This document shows, piece after piece, positions 36,771 to 45,762 of a DNA stretch of 64,000 nucleotides (the first letter of the stretch is position 1; the number at the start of each line of letters is the position of its first letter). A model generated the notes under the pieces. It had not been told where the DNA came from, made no database searches, and saw only the letters and a program-made list of their open reading frames with translations. The stretch covers positions 3,735,001 through 3,799,000 of the forward strand of contig CP136010.1 in NCBI GenBank assembly GCA_030263805.2. Direction: 5' to 3'. The position numbers and the translations under genes are program-made. The DNA comes from Pseudomonas sp. FeN3W. GTDB taxonomy: Bacteria > Pseudomonadota > Gammaproteobacteria > Pseudomonadales > Pseudomonadaceae.

Positions 36771-38693
36771 TCAGAGCCGGAAGCGGCTCACCATCGACTG
36801 CAACTGACCGCCGAGACGGGCCAGCTCGGTGCTCGACGCCGCGGTTTCCTCGCTGGCGGCGGCGGTCTGTTCCGACACATCGCGCACGTTCACCACGCTG
36901 CGGCTGATCTCCTCGGCCACCGCGCTCTGCTCCTCGGCGGCCGCGGCGATCTGCTGGTTCATCGCCTGGATGTTCGACACGGTGCGGGTGATGCTGCCCA
37001 GCGAAGCGCCGGCACGGCGCGCCAGCTCGACGCCGCTATCGGTCAGGCCGCGGCTGGTGTGCATGATCGAGGCGACCTGCTGGGTGCCGTTCTGTAGCGC
37101 GGCGACCAGCCCTTCGATTTCCTCGGTGGATTTCTGCGTGCGCTGCGCCAGGCCGCGCACCTCGTCGGCGACCACGGCGAAGCCGCGTCCGGCCTCGCCC
37201 GCACGGGCAGCCTCGATGGCGGCGTTGAGCGCCAGCAGGTTGGTCTGCTCGGCCACCGCACGGATCACGTTCATCACGCTGCCGATCTTGTCGCTTTCTT
37301 CCTGCAGCGCCGTCATCGCCTCGGTGGAGCGCACCACGGCGCTGGCCATGCGTTCGATCTGGGTCACCACCTCGGTCACCACGCGGTCGCCTTCGCGGGC
37401 TTCACCGTCCGCCTCGGTGGCGGCCAGCGCGGCCTGCTCGGCATTGCGCGCCACTTCCTGAACGGTCGCCGACATCTCGTGCATGGCGGTGGCGACCTGG
37501 TCGGTCTCCTCCTTCTGGCTGTTCACACCGGCGCTGGTCTGCTGGGTGACCGCCGAAAGCTCTTCGGCGGCGGCGCTGATCTGGCTGACGCCATCGCGGA
37601 TACCGCCGATCAGCTCGCGCAGGGTCGAGCCCATCTGCTGGATGCCGCGTTGCAGCACGCCCAGCTCGTCGCGGCGCTGAATCTGCGCGGTGGCGCTGAG
37701 GTCGCCGGAGGCGATGCGCTCGACGTCGGCCAGGGTGGCGCGCAGCGGCAGGATGATCTGCCGGGTGATCAGCCAGGCGGCCAGCATGCCCAGCACCAGG
37801 GCCAGCAGCGCGCTGAGGATCAGGCGTGTGCGTGCGGCGGCGCTTTCCACGTCGAGCTGGTCAAGCTGGAACTGGTAGAGCGAGTCGCTGATGCGGACGA
37901 TTTCCTTCTGCTGGTCGGTCATTTCCTGGCGTGCCTTGGCGATCGCCAGGGTGGCCTTCTCCAGCGCCTCGATGGCGCCGCGGTACTCGTCGAGCATCGC
38001 GCGAATCTGCTGCAGCGTCGTCGCGTGGTTGGCATCGAGCGCGCTGGCATGGCGGCCAAGGCTGGCCTGGGCCGCGTCCAGCTGCGCGTAGACAGCCTTG
38101 GCCGCCTCGGCGCCGGGAGTGGCCATATAGACGCGCAGCAGGTACTGCGCGCGCTGCACGTCGTCTTCGACCTGGGTGATCGCCTGGAATTGAGCGAAGC
38201 GGCCTTCGTCATACTCCGAGAGCTGCAGCACCTGACGGTTCACGCCAGCCATCAGTTCGCCGAGGCGGTTGGCGGCCTGGTCGATGGTCTGCCGCGAGCC
38301 GTTAGCCTCGGCATAGGCCTTGCGCATGTCGTTCAGCGAGCTCTGATACTGCGCGTTGTAGCCGGCCTGCTCCTTGAGCTGCGCGACGTTGGCAGGGTTG
38401 TTGAAGGTTTCCAGCAGCTTGGTCTGCTGGGTGAGGTAAATACCCAGGTTCTTGTCCAGGCGCTCGGTGGACTCATTGTCGCCATTGGCCAGCATGAACT
38501 GCAGGCGGGCGATACGCAGGTCGGTCAGCGTCTTGTTCAGCAATGAGATTTCGGTCATCCAGCTGCTACGCTGGATGACGCTGCCGAGGCTGCCCCAGCC
38601 GTTCCAGGCGAGGATGAGGGTCAGGGCCAGCACGGCACCGAAGCCCAGTGCGAGCTTCCTGCTGACGCCGAGGTTTGCAAACCAGTTGTTCAT
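36771..38693 (-). CDS. Methyl-accepting chemotaxis protein with HBM-like sensor
   Basis: A 640-residue chemoreceptor. TM1 lies at about 11-33 and TM2 at about 286-306. The periplasmic part (about 250 residues, all helical) fits the size and pattern of the helical bimodular (HBM) domain, as in P. putida McpS (639 residues), which binds TCA-cycle acids. The HAMP domain and the signalling tip (AEQTNLLALNAAIEAARAGE) follow. No C-terminal pentapeptide. The ligand cannot be read from sequence; HBM is inferred from layout and length. Confidence 0.9.
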   Translation of the reverse strand: MNNWFANLGVSRKLALGFGAVLALTLILAWNGWGSLGSVIQRSSWMTEISLLNKTLTDLRIARLQFMLANGDNESTERLDKNLGIYLTQQTKLLETFNNPANVAQLKEQAGYNAQYQSSLNDMRKAYAEANGSRQTIDQAANRLGELMAGVNRQVLQLSEYDEGRFAQFQAITQVEDDVQRAQYLLRVYMATPGAEAAKAVYAQLDAAQASLGRHASALDANHATTLQQIRAMLDEYRGAIEALEKATLAIAKARQEMTDQQKEIVRISDSLYQFQLDQLDVESAAARTRLILSALLALVLGMLAAWLITRQIILPLRATLADVERIASGDLSATAQIQRRDELGVLQRGIQQMGSTLRELIGGIRDGVSQISAAAEELSAVTQQTSAGVNSQKEETDQVATAMHEMSATVQEVARNAEQAALAATEADGEAREGDRVVTEVVTQIERMASAVVRSTEAMTALQEESDKIGSVMNVIRAVAEQTNLLALNAAIEAARAGEAGRGFAVVADEVRGLAQRTQKSTEEIEGLVAALQNGTQQVASIMHTSRGLTDSGVELARRAGASLGSITRTVSNIQAMNQQIAAAAEEQSAVAEEISRSVVNVRDVSEQTAAASEETAASSTELARLGGQLQSMVSRFRL

Positions 38694-38879
38694 GGCATTC
38701 CAATCAGATGAATAGTTCGATCCGAACGGGTGCCTTACCGGCGGCCCGCGGGTGTCTTCGGGCCCCTCTTTCGGCCGCGAGCATACGAACTTGAATGTAA
38801 ATCTAGGAATGGTCGCAGCGCGCCGATGGCGGACGCCCGGCGCGCTGGAGAGGGGGCGTTTGTAGGGCGCGGACCGGCG

Positions 38880-39323
38880 TCAGCCTTTGCCTGGCGAGGG
38901 GATTGCGGCCGGTCGGGATGATGGGGCGTTGCAGCAACCGCCTTCTATGCCCTGCAGGATCGGGCAGTCCGGGCGGTCATCGCCCTGACAGTGGTCGACC
39001 AGTTCCTGCAGCGTGTCGCGCAGGCCGACCAGCTCGGCGATCTTGCGATTCAGCTCGTCGATATGCGCGCCGGCCAGGGCTTTCACGTCGGCGCTGGCGC
39101 GCTGGCGGTCCTGCCACAGGGCCAGCAGCTTGCCGACTTCCTCCAGCGAGAAACCCAGGTCGCGGGCGCTGCGGATGAAGGCCAGCTGATGCAGGTCGCG
39201 CTCGTTGTAGTGGCGATAGCCATTGGCGCCACGCCCGGCCGGCGTGAGCAGACCGATGGATTCGTAGTAGCGGATCATCTTCGCCGTGAGACCGCTGTGC
39301 TTGGCTGCCTGACCGATGTTCAT
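38880..39323 (-). CDS. cueR: Copper(I)-responsive MerR-family regulator CueR
   Basis: A 147-residue MerR-type activator. The N-terminal winged helix (MNIGQAAKHSGLTAKMIRYY) is followed by a dimerisation helix and the metal loop with C112 and C120, exactly the CueR copper ligands. S77 is also conserved, which in CueR separates it from divalent-metal sensors. The C-terminus adds an extra CC pair (130-131). It lies 13 bp after copA on the same strand and should activate the copA and copZ promoters at 41.75-41.83 kb. Confidence 0.95.
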   Translation of the reverse strand: MNIGQAAKHSGLTAKMIRYYESIGLLTPAGRGANGYRHYNERDLHQLAFIRSARDLGFSLEEVGKLLALWQDRQRASADVKALAGAHIDELNRKIAELVGLRDTLQELVDHCQGDDRPDCPILQGIEGGCCNAPSSRPAAIPSPGKG

Positions 39324-39336
39324 GGCGTGCTCCCGA

Positions 39337-41715
39337 TCATTCTTGCGGTTTCCAGGAACGCAGCAGCAGGGCGTTGCTGACCACGCTGACGCTCGACAGG
39401 GCCATCGCCGCGCCGGCCACCACCGGGCTGAGAAAGCCGAAGGCGGCGAGCGGTATGCCCACCAGGTTGTAGATGAAGGCCCAGAACAGGTTCTGCTGGA
39501 TCTTGCGGTAGGTACGCCGGCTGATCTCCAGTGCGGCCGGCACCAGGCGCGGATCGCCGCGCATCAGGGTGATGCCGGCGGCGTGCATGGCCACGTCGGT
39601 GCCGCCGCCCATGGCGATGCCGACGTCCGCTGCGGCCAGGGCCGGGGCATCGTTGATGCCGTCGCCGACCATCGCCACCACGGCGCCGCCGTTCTTCAGC
39701 TCGGCGACGGTGGCGGCCTTGTCCGCCGGCAGCACCTCGGCATGCACGTCGTCGATGTGCAGCGCTTCGGCCACCACCCGCGCGCTGCCACGGTTGTCGC
39801 CGGTGATCAGGTGGCTGCGGATATGCCGCGCCGCGAGCCCGGCAATCGCCGCGGCGGCGCCGTCCTTGAGGCTGTCACCGAAGGCGAACAGGCCGAGGAT
39901 GCGCGGCTCGGGTGCATGTTCCACCAGCCAGGAGAGGGTGCGACCCTCGGCTTCCCAGCGCTGGGCGGTTTCCAGCAGCTCGCCCGGCTGCAGGCCGTAC
40001 TCTTCGAGCATGCGCCGGTTGCCCAGCGCCAGCTGCTGACCATCCAGCGCTCCGGCGATGCCGCGGCCGCTCAGGGCCTGGCTCTTCTGCACATCCGGCA
40101 GCACGATGGCGTCGGCTTCGCAGCGCTCGAGCACGGCGCGCGCCAGCGGGTGTTCGCTGCCCCGCTGCAGGGCGCCGGCCAGGCGCAGTATCCGTGCTTC
40201 GTCGCCGCCCACGGCGTGCAGGTGGATGATCTGCGGCTTGCCCGAGGTGAGCGTGCCGGTCTTGTCGAACGCCACGGCCGTGACCGCATGGGCGACTTCC
40301 AGCGCCTCGGCGTCCTTGATCAGGATGCCGTGGCGCGCCGCCACGCCGGTGCCGGCCATGATCGCCGCCGGCGTGGCCAGGCCGAGGGCGCAGGGACAAG
40401 CGATGACCAACACGGCCACGGCGTTGATCAGCGCGACCTCGGCCGGCGCGCCATTGAGCAGCCAGCCGATCAGCGTGGCCACGGCGATCACCAGCACGGC
40501 CGGGACGAACACCTGGCTGACCTTGTCCACCAGCTTCTGGATCGGCGCCTTGGCCGCCTGGGCGTCTTCGACCAGGCGGATGATTCGCGCCAGCACGGTC
40601 TCGCCGCCGAGCGCGGTGGTGCGCACCAGCAGGCGGCCCTCGCCATTGATCGCGCCACCGGTGATGCGGTCGCCCGGCGCCTTGTTCACCGGCAGGCTCT
40701 CGCCGCTGATCAGCGCTTCGTCGGCCTGGCTTTCGCCCTCGACCACTTCGCCGTCCACCGGGAAACGCTCGCCGGGCTTGACCAGCACCAGGTCGTCGAG
40801 ACGTAGCGCGGCGATGGCGACGTCTTCCTCGCGGCCGTCGACTACCCGTGTCGCTCGGTCCGGGCGCAAGGCTTCGAGCGCACGGATCGCCGCGCTGGTC
40901 TGGCGTTTGGCGCGGCTTTCCAGGTACTTGCCCAGCAGCACCAGGGCGATCACCACCGCCGAGGCTTCGAAGTACAGATGCGGCATCTGTCCGGCCGGGG
41001 TCGCCCACCATTGATAGAGGCTCAGGCCGTAACCGGCGCTGGTGCCGATGGCGACCAGCAGGTCCATGTTGCCGGCACCGGCGCGCAGCGCCTTCCAGCC
41101 GGCGACGTAGAAGCGCGCGCCGAGAATGAACTGCACTGGTGTGGCGAGCAGGAACTGAATCCATGCCGGCAGCATCCAGTGGCCGCCGAACAGTTCGGCG
41201 AACATCGGCAGCACCAGCGGTGCGGCCAGCAGCAGGGCGGCGATCACCGCCCAGCGTTCGCGCCGCAGGCGACGTTCGGCGTCCTGTGTGGGTTGCTGCT
41301 GGTCGCCGGCGCTCGCCTGGTAGCCAGCGGCCTCGACCGCCTGGATCAGCACGGTGGGGTCGGGCGTACCGGTCACTTCGACATGCGCGCGCTCGCTGGC
41401 CAGATTCACCGCGGCGCTGCGTACACCGGGCACCTTGAGCAGGGCGCGTTCGACCCGGCCGACGCAACTGGCGCAGGTCATGCCCTTGATGTTCAGCTCG
41501 ATGCTCTGCAGCGGTACGCCGTAACCGGCCTTTTCCACGGCCTCGATCAGCGTCGCCACGCCCAGGTCATCGCCTTCGATACGCACCTGTTCGTTGGCCA
41601 GGTTGACGTTGGCCGCGGCGACACCCGGCACCTTAAGCAGGGCGCGTTCGACGCGGCCGGCGCAGCTGGCGCAGGTCATACCGCTGACCGGCAGCGTATG
41701 GATGGCGCTGGACAT
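39337..41715 (-). CDS. copA: Copper-exporting P-type ATPase CopA
   Basis: A 792-residue P1B-type ATPase that exports Cu(I) to the periplasm. Two heavy-metal-associated domains at the N-terminus each carry GMTCASC (about residues 12-18 and 78-84). The transmembrane CPC motif is in ACPCALGLATP. Phosphorylation motif DKTGTLT, the HP of SEHPLA, and the hinge MVGDGINDAPAL are all there. The first gene of copA-cueR, transcribed from a CueR promoter about 30 bp upstream. Confidence 0.96.
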   Translation of the reverse strand: MSSAIHTLPVSGMTCASCAGRVERALLKVPGVAAANVNLANEQVRIEGDDLGVATLIEAVEKAGYGVPLQSIELNIKGMTCASCVGRVERALLKVPGVRSAAVNLASERAHVEVTGTPDPTVLIQAVEAAGYQASAGDQQQPTQDAERRLRRERWAVIAALLLAAPLVLPMFAELFGGHWMLPAWIQFLLATPVQFILGARFYVAGWKALRAGAGNMDLLVAIGTSAGYGLSLYQWWATPAGQMPHLYFEASAVVIALVLLGKYLESRAKRQTSAAIRALEALRPDRATRVVDGREEDVAIAALRLDDLVLVKPGERFPVDGEVVEGESQADEALISGESLPVNKAPGDRITGGAINGEGRLLVRTTALGGETVLARIIRLVEDAQAAKAPIQKLVDKVSQVFVPAVLVIAVATLIGWLLNGAPAEVALINAVAVLVIACPCALGLATPAAIMAGTGVAARHGILIKDAEALEVAHAVTAVAFDKTGTLTSGKPQIIHLHAVGGDEARILRLAGALQRGSEHPLARAVLERCEADAIVLPDVQKSQALSGRGIAGALDGQQLALGNRRMLEEYGLQPGELLETAQRWEAEGRTLSWLVEHAPEPRILGLFAFGDSLKDGAAAAIAGLAARHIRSHLITGDNRGSARVVAEALHIDDVHAEVLPADKAATVAELKNGGAVVAMVGDGINDAPALAAADVGIAMGGGTDVAMHAAGITLMRGDPRLVPAALEISRRTYRKIQQNLFWAFIYNLVGIPLAAFGFLSPVVAGAAMALSSVSVVSNALLLRSWKPQE

Positions 41716-41745
41716 GGCAGTGACTCCTCGGATTGCGATGACTGC

Positions 41746-41776
41746 AGGATCGACCTTAACCCTATGGCAAGGTCAA
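41746..41776 (-). promoter_or_regulatory. CueR-dependent promoter and operator of copA
   Basis: Reading left, a -35 TTGACC (complement of 41771-41776) is followed after 19 bp by GATCCT (complement of 41746-41751). The overlong spacer holds the palindrome GACCTTGCCATAGGGTTAAGGTC, spanning 41752-41774, with the ACCTTGC and AAGGT half-sites of CueR boxes. This architecture is the hallmark of MerR-family activation. Confidence 0.88.
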
Positions 41777-41802
41777 CACCATGATCTGCGACAGCGGGTG
41801 CC

Positions 41803-41833
41803 TTGACCTTGCCCGGATGGCAAGGTCGAGAAT
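41803..41833 (+). promoter_or_regulatory. CueR-dependent promoter and operator of copZ
   Basis: TTGACC (41803-41808), a 19-bp spacer containing the palindrome ACCTTGCCCGGATGGCAAGGT, then GAGAAT (41828-41833). It mirrors the copA promoter, so one regulator can turn on both sides of the 150-bp divergent region. Confidence 0.9.
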
Positions 41834-41863
41834 CGGCGCATTCACCAGTCGAGGAGAGAGACG

Positions 41864-42055
41864 ATGCAAGTATTCAACGTGAGCGGAATGACCTGCAGCC
41901 ACTGCGAGCGTGCGGTAACCCGGGCCATCCAGGCGCTGGACCCGCAGGCGCAGGTGCGGGTCGACCTGGCGGCCGGAACCGTGCAGGTCCAGAGCAGTGC
42001 CAGCGAGCAGGCGATTCGCCAGGCGATCAGCGAAGAGGGTTATCAGGTGAGCTGA
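41864..42055 (+). CDS. copZ: Copper chaperone CopZ
   Basis: A 63-residue heavy-metal-associated (HMA) protein with the ferredoxin-like fold. The copper site is GMTCSHC (residues 9-14 region). It delivers Cu(I) to CopA and buffers it in the cytoplasm. The start at ATG 41864 has GGAGAGAGACG upstream. It is single, divergent from copA, under its own CueR promoter. Confidence 0.94.
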   Translation: MQVFNVSGMTCSHCERAVTRAIQALDPQAQVRVDLAAGTVQVQSSASEQAIRQAISEEGYQVS

Positions 42056-42059
42056 TCGC

Positions 42060-42707
42060 TCACGCGGCGGGCTGGTCGGGATCGTCCGGCCAGTCGCGGA
42101 CCAGGCCGCGGAACAGCGGGTCGATCAGCGCCTTGGTATCGACCTCTGGAGCGAACAGTTCGGTGTCGCGCGTCCAATCGGTGAACAGTCCGACCACCAT
42201 GGCATGCAGCGACAGCGCGGCGAGCCGCGGCGTGACACCGGGGCGCAGGCAGGCCGAGGCGTTGCGCAGCAGGTCTTCGCACAGATCGATGAACTGGTTG
42301 ATGAAGGCGTGATGGCGTTCCTCGGCTTCACGCAATTCGTCGGTGAACTCGCACTTGTGCAGCAGGATGGTGAAGATCCGGCGCTTCTGCTCGTTGCTGG
42401 CCAGGGTGCTGATGGCTTCGACCGTCAGGTTGCGCAGGGCGATCAGTGACAGTAGCGGCTGCTGTTGGTCGCAGGCGCACAGCCGTTCGTTCATCTGCTC
42501 CGGGGGCAGGCGAATCTGGTTGAGCATTTCGTGGAACAGGTGCGCCTTGTTCTGAAAGTGCCAGTACACCGCGCCGCGCGTCACACCGGCATCACGAGCG
42601 ATCTGGTCGAGGCTGGTGTGGGCCACCCCCTTGTCCAGAAACAGCCGCTCGGCAGAGGCGAGGATGGCGATACGGGTTTTCTCGGCTTCTTCTTTGGTTC
42701 GGCGCAT
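42060..42707 (-). CDS. TetR-family efflux repressor of the TtgR/AcrR type
   Basis: A 215-residue repressor. The N-terminal helix-turn-helix is SLDQIARDAGVTRGAVYWHF, typical of AcrR/TtgR; the start MRRTKEEAEKTR also matches. The C-terminal ligand domain is similar in size to TtgR (210 residues), which binds plant phenolics and antibiotics. Here it is divergent from a Bcr/CflA transporter across a TtgR-like operator; no ttgABC-like pump adjoins it. It ends 4 bp from copZ, convergent. Confidence 0.88.
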   Translation of the reverse strand: MRRTKEEAEKTRIAILASAERLFLDKGVAHTSLDQIARDAGVTRGAVYWHFQNKAHLFHEMLNQIRLPPEQMNERLCACDQQQPLLSLIALRNLTVEAISTLASNEQKRRIFTILLHKCEFTDELREAEERHHAFINQFIDLCEDLLRNASACLRPGVTPRLAALSLHAMVVGLFTDWTRDTELFAPEVDTKALIDPLFRGLVRDWPDDPDQPAA

Positions 42708-42789
42708 GGGCAGATTCAGGCAGATGACGGCTGCTTCGGGCGTCCAGCAGCGATGGAGGGCGGCCAGTGTAACGGCGCATCTTGTCGCG

Positions 42790-42826
42790 ATGCATGTTTA
42801 CAATCGGCGGTGTATGTAACAGCATC
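42790..42826. promoter_or_regulatory. TtgR-like operator in the divergent promoter region
   Basis: The stretch contains TGTTTACA and TGTATGTAACA flanking CGGCGG-type spacer bases, closely similar in layout to the P. putida TtgR operator (TATTTACA...GAATGTAA). Outer bases GATGC and GCATC are also complementary. It lies between the repressor start (42707) and the transporter start (42912). Confidence 0.65.
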
Positions 42827-42911
42827 TTGCGCGTCGGTGCAAATTCCCGGGCACGGTCGAGGTCCCAACAAACGCACCCGGCACGTCTTCTTTCCAGCAT
42901 GCGAGCCTCTG

Positions 42912-44084
42912 ATGTCCCTGCGGATTCTTCTCATACTGGGCGCGCTCAGCGCGTTCGGCCCTCTGGCAATCGATATGTACCTGCCGGCCTTCCCCTTGCT
43001 GGCGGAGTCGTTCGGCACCAGCGTCGATCACGTGCAGCTTTCGCTGGCGGCCTATTTCGTCGGCCTGGCCATCGGTCAGCTGGTCTACGGGCCGCTGGCC
43101 GATCGCTACGGGCGGCGTGGGCCGCTGCTGGTCGGTGTGACGCTGTTCACCCTGGCGTCGCTGGCCAGTGCCTTCGCGCCGTCCATGGACTGGCTGATCG
43201 GCGTGCGTTTCGTCCAGGCGCTCGGTGGCTGTGCTGGCATGGTGGTGGCGCGTGCTGTGGTGCGTGACCTGTGCGATCCGATGACCAGCGCCAAGGTGTT
43301 CTCGCAGCTGATGCTGGTGATGGGCCTGGCGCCGATCCTTGCGCCAGTGGCGGGCGGCGCGTTGCTGGCGACGTTCGGTTGGCCGTCGATCTTCATCCTG
43401 CTGACGCTGTTCAGCGCGATCTGCCTGGCGGCGGTCACGCTCTGGCTGCAGGAAACCTATCCGGCCGGGCTGCCGCGCCAGCCGATGTCCGGTGCGCTGG
43501 GGCAGTATCTGCGGCTGTTCCGCGATCGCTTCTTCATGGGCCACGTGCTGACCGGCGCGCTGTGCATGGCGGGGATGTTCGCCTACATCACCGGCTCGCC
43601 GTTCGTCTTCATCGAGCTGTATGGCGTCAAGCCCGAGCATTTCGGCTGGCTGTTCGGCATCAATGCGGCGGGTTTCATCCTCATGGCGCAGGTCAACGTG
43701 CGGCTGGTGCGCTGGCGCGGGCCGGAATTCTGGGTGCGGCGCTGGGTGTGGTTCTTCTTCGGCAGTGCGCTGGCGCTGCTGGCGGTCGCGGCCGCGCAGC
43801 CTGCAGCGCTGTGGCCGTTGCTGATTCCGCTGTTCTGCTGCGTGTCCTGCCTCGGTTGCCTGCTGCCGAACGCCACGGCCTGCGCCATGGCCGACCAGCG
43901 TGCCAATGCCGGCAGCGCCTCGGCCCTGCTCGGCAGCCTGCAATTCACCATTGCGGCGGTCGCTGCATCCGCGGTGGGGGCTTTGCACAACGGCACCGCA
44001 GTGCCATTGGCGGCGATCATCAGCCTGTGTGGCCTGCTGGCAACGATCGTGGCCTACACCACGGCGCGCGCCAGCACGGAATGA
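42912..44084 (+). CDS. Bcr/CflA family multidrug efflux MFS transporter
   Basis: A 390-residue, 12-helix major facilitator. ATG 42912 gives MSLRILLILGALSAFGPLAI. The DHA1 signatures are present: AIDMYLPAFP in TM1, and the loop 2-3 motif GPLADRYGRRGPL. Such carriers export bicyclomycin, chloramphenicol, sulfonamides or dipeptides; here the substrate is unknown. Probable repression by the divergent TtgR-like protein. A GC-rich stretch before the start lacks an obvious strong ribosome binding site. Confidence 0.9.
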   Translation: MSLRILLILGALSAFGPLAIDMYLPAFPLLAESFGTSVDHVQLSLAAYFVGLAIGQLVYGPLADRYGRRGPLLVGVTLFTLASLASAFAPSMDWLIGVRFVQALGGCAGMVVARAVVRDLCDPMTSAKVFSQLMLVMGLAPILAPVAGGALLATFGWPSIFILLTLFSAICLAAVTLWLQETYPAGLPRQPMSGALGQYLRLFRDRFFMGHVLTGALCMAGMFAYITGSPFVFIELYGVKPEHFGWLFGINAAGFILMAQVNVRLVRWRGPEFWVRRWVWFFFGSALALLAVAAAQPAALWPLLIPLFCCVSCLGCLLPNATACAMADQRANAGSASALLGSLQFTIAAVAASAVGALHNGTAVPLAAIISLCGLLATIVAYTTARASTE

Positions 44085-44087
44085 CTG

Positions 44088-44252
44088 TCAGGCGCTGAGT
44101 GGCAGGGGATGCGGCGCCTGCAGGCGACGGTGCAGGGTTTCGACGAAGGCGCGTGCCTCGGCTTCGCTGCGAAAGGTGACTTTCTGCTGGTCGAGGCATA
44201 CCTGCCAGGCGCTGTCGGGTGACGGTGTCAGCGGGCGGACGAGAATGTTCAT
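44088..44252 (-). CDS. Small conserved protein of unknown function
   Basis: A 54-residue protein, MNILVRPLTPSPDSAWQVCL..., with AGGAG seven bases before the ATG at 44252. One predicted beta hairpin (WQVCLDQQKVTFRS) followed by a helix (EAEARAFVETLHRRL), a compact alpha/beta layout, as in short DUF2188-like proteins. It lies between the transporter gene (convergent, 3 bp gap) and the deaminase gene. Good ribosome site and coding-like composition make it real; function unknown. Confidence 0.72.
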   Translation of the reverse strand: MNILVRPLTPSPDSAWQVCLDQQKVTFRSEAEARAFVETLHRRLQAPHPLPLSA

Positions 44253-44351
44253 GGCGATCTCCTCGCATGTTGGCGCCGCTCAGTCTAGGCGCAGCCATGG
44301 CTCGCGTGGCGAGCCATGGTGTCGCAGGTCGGCCTTGCGCCGACGAATGGC

Positions 44352-45302
44352 TCAGTAGGCCAGGCGCGCGTCCAGGCTGTTCTGCGCCAGGCGCCGGGCC
44401 TGTTCCTCGGTCATGCCCAGGCCCTCGTGCAGCGCGACGAAATTCTCCGTCACGTAGCCGCCGAAGTAGGCCGGGTCGTCGGAGTTCACCGTGACCTTCA
44501 CACCCTGCTCCAGCAGGTCGAGGATGTTGTGCTGGCGCATGTCGGCGAACACCTTGAGCTTGGTGTTGGACAGCGGGCAGACGGTCAGCGGAATCTGCTC
44601 CTCGATCAGCCGGGCGATCAGCTTCGGGTCTTCGGCAGCACGCACGCCGTGGTCGATACGGCTGACCTTGAGCAGATCGAGCGCCTGCCAGATGTACTCG
44701 GGCGGGCCTTCCTCGCCGGCATGGGCAACGGTGAGCAAGCCTTCGCCACGCGCCTTGTCGAACACGCGCTGGAACTTGCTCGGCGGGTGGCCGACTTCGG
44801 AGCTGTCGAGGCCGACGGCGAAGAAGGCATTGCGATAGGGCAGCGCCTGTTCCAGGGTCTTGAAGGCTTCCTCTTCCGGCAGGTGCCGCAGGAAGCTGAG
44901 GATCAGCCCGCTGCTGATGCCCAGCAGTTCACGGCCATCGGCCAGCGCGGCGCTGATGCCGTTGAGCGCGGCCTCGAACGGCACGCCACGGTCGGTGTGG
45001 GTCTGCGGGTCGAAGAAGGGCTCGGTATGCACCACGTTCTGCTCTTCGCACTTCTGCAGGTAGGCCCAGGTCAGGTCGTAGAAATCCTGCTCGGTGCGCA
45101 GCACGTCGGCGCCGGCATAGTAGAGGTCGAGGAATTCCTGCAGGTTGCCGAAGTTGTAGGCGCTGCGCAGGGCCTCGACGTCGTTCCAGGGCAGGGCGAT
45201 CTTGTTGCGCTCGGCCAGGCGGAACATCAGTTCAGGCTCCAGCGAGCCCTCCAGGTGCAGGTGGAGTTCGGCCTTGGGCAGATTGTTGAGCCAGTCGTGC
45301 AT
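44352..45302 (-). CDS. Adenosine deaminase family protein, probably adenine deaminase
   Basis: A 316-residue TIM-barrel amidohydrolase. Metal-binding motif ELHLHLEGSLEPE, catalytic HAGEE, SRIDHGVR and NSDDPAYFG are all intact. Classic adenosine deaminase is longer (about 333-350 residues). The 316-residue P. aeruginosa homologue (PA0148) was characterised as an adenine deaminase, so I favour adenine to hypoxanthine as the reaction. Automated annotation commonly names it add. The start at 45302 gives MHDWLNNLPKAELHLHLEG. Confidence 0.9.
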   Translation of the reverse strand: MHDWLNNLPKAELHLHLEGSLEPELMFRLAERNKIALPWNDVEALRSAYNFGNLQEFLDLYYAGADVLRTEQDFYDLTWAYLQKCEEQNVVHTEPFFDPQTHTDRGVPFEAALNGISAALADGRELLGISSGLILSFLRHLPEEEAFKTLEQALPYRNAFFAVGLDSSEVGHPPSKFQRVFDKARGEGLLTVAHAGEEGPPEYIWQALDLLKVSRIDHGVRAAEDPKLIARLIEEQIPLTVCPLSNTKLKVFADMRQHNILDLLEQGVKVTVNSDDPAYFGGYVTENFVALHEGLGMTEEQARRLAQNSLDARLAY

Positions 45303-45762
45303 CGCGAAATTCTCGTCTTGCGGGTGTGGGGGCATTCTATCCGGCGGGTTGGAGCAACCGATATGCCAGCCGACCAGTTTGTCCCGCCTGGCACATCTGG
45401 GTGACAGCCGAATGACCGCTTCATTGCCATTACTGCGGTTTGGCGATTAATTGACCAGCGGTCTGCAGCCCAGATCTGACGGGCGCTGGCGCGGTTGTTC
45501 CCAATGTTATCCACAAAGTTCTCCACTCGATTCGGGCATAACCTCGAGCTGGCAGAATACGATTGATGGCAAAACGTCAGTAGCCGACTACTCAGTCAAA
45601 AAACGCAGTAATTCAAGTGCTTAACGCACTCCATTGGGGCGCGGGAGGCTGCTTGATCAAAAAATGTGCAGTTTTCTCGAGCGCCCGCCGCAAGCGCTTT
45701 CCAGGCGGCCATACAATTGTTATCCACAATTGCGTCCACAGTATTTGTGGGCAACGACGTGT
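45303..45762. other. 460-bp intergenic region with DnaA-box matches
   Basis: No convincing open frame. It carries two exact TTATCCACA sequences (45507-45515 and 45720-45728), the E. coli DnaA consensus, and a weaker TTGCCCACA on the other strand (complement of 45745-45753 region). The second box overlaps a perfect 7-bp inverted repeat, CAATTGT...ACAATTG (45714-45720 with 45726-45732). Base composition is richer in A and T than its surroundings. The left end must also contain the deaminase promoter. Confidence 0.6.

Noticed and set aside
45303..45762. Chromosomal replication origin
   Set aside because: No dnaA, rpmH, dnaN or gidA nearby, only two exact boxes, and no AT-rich unwinding 13-mers; better seen as a DnaA-binding patch.
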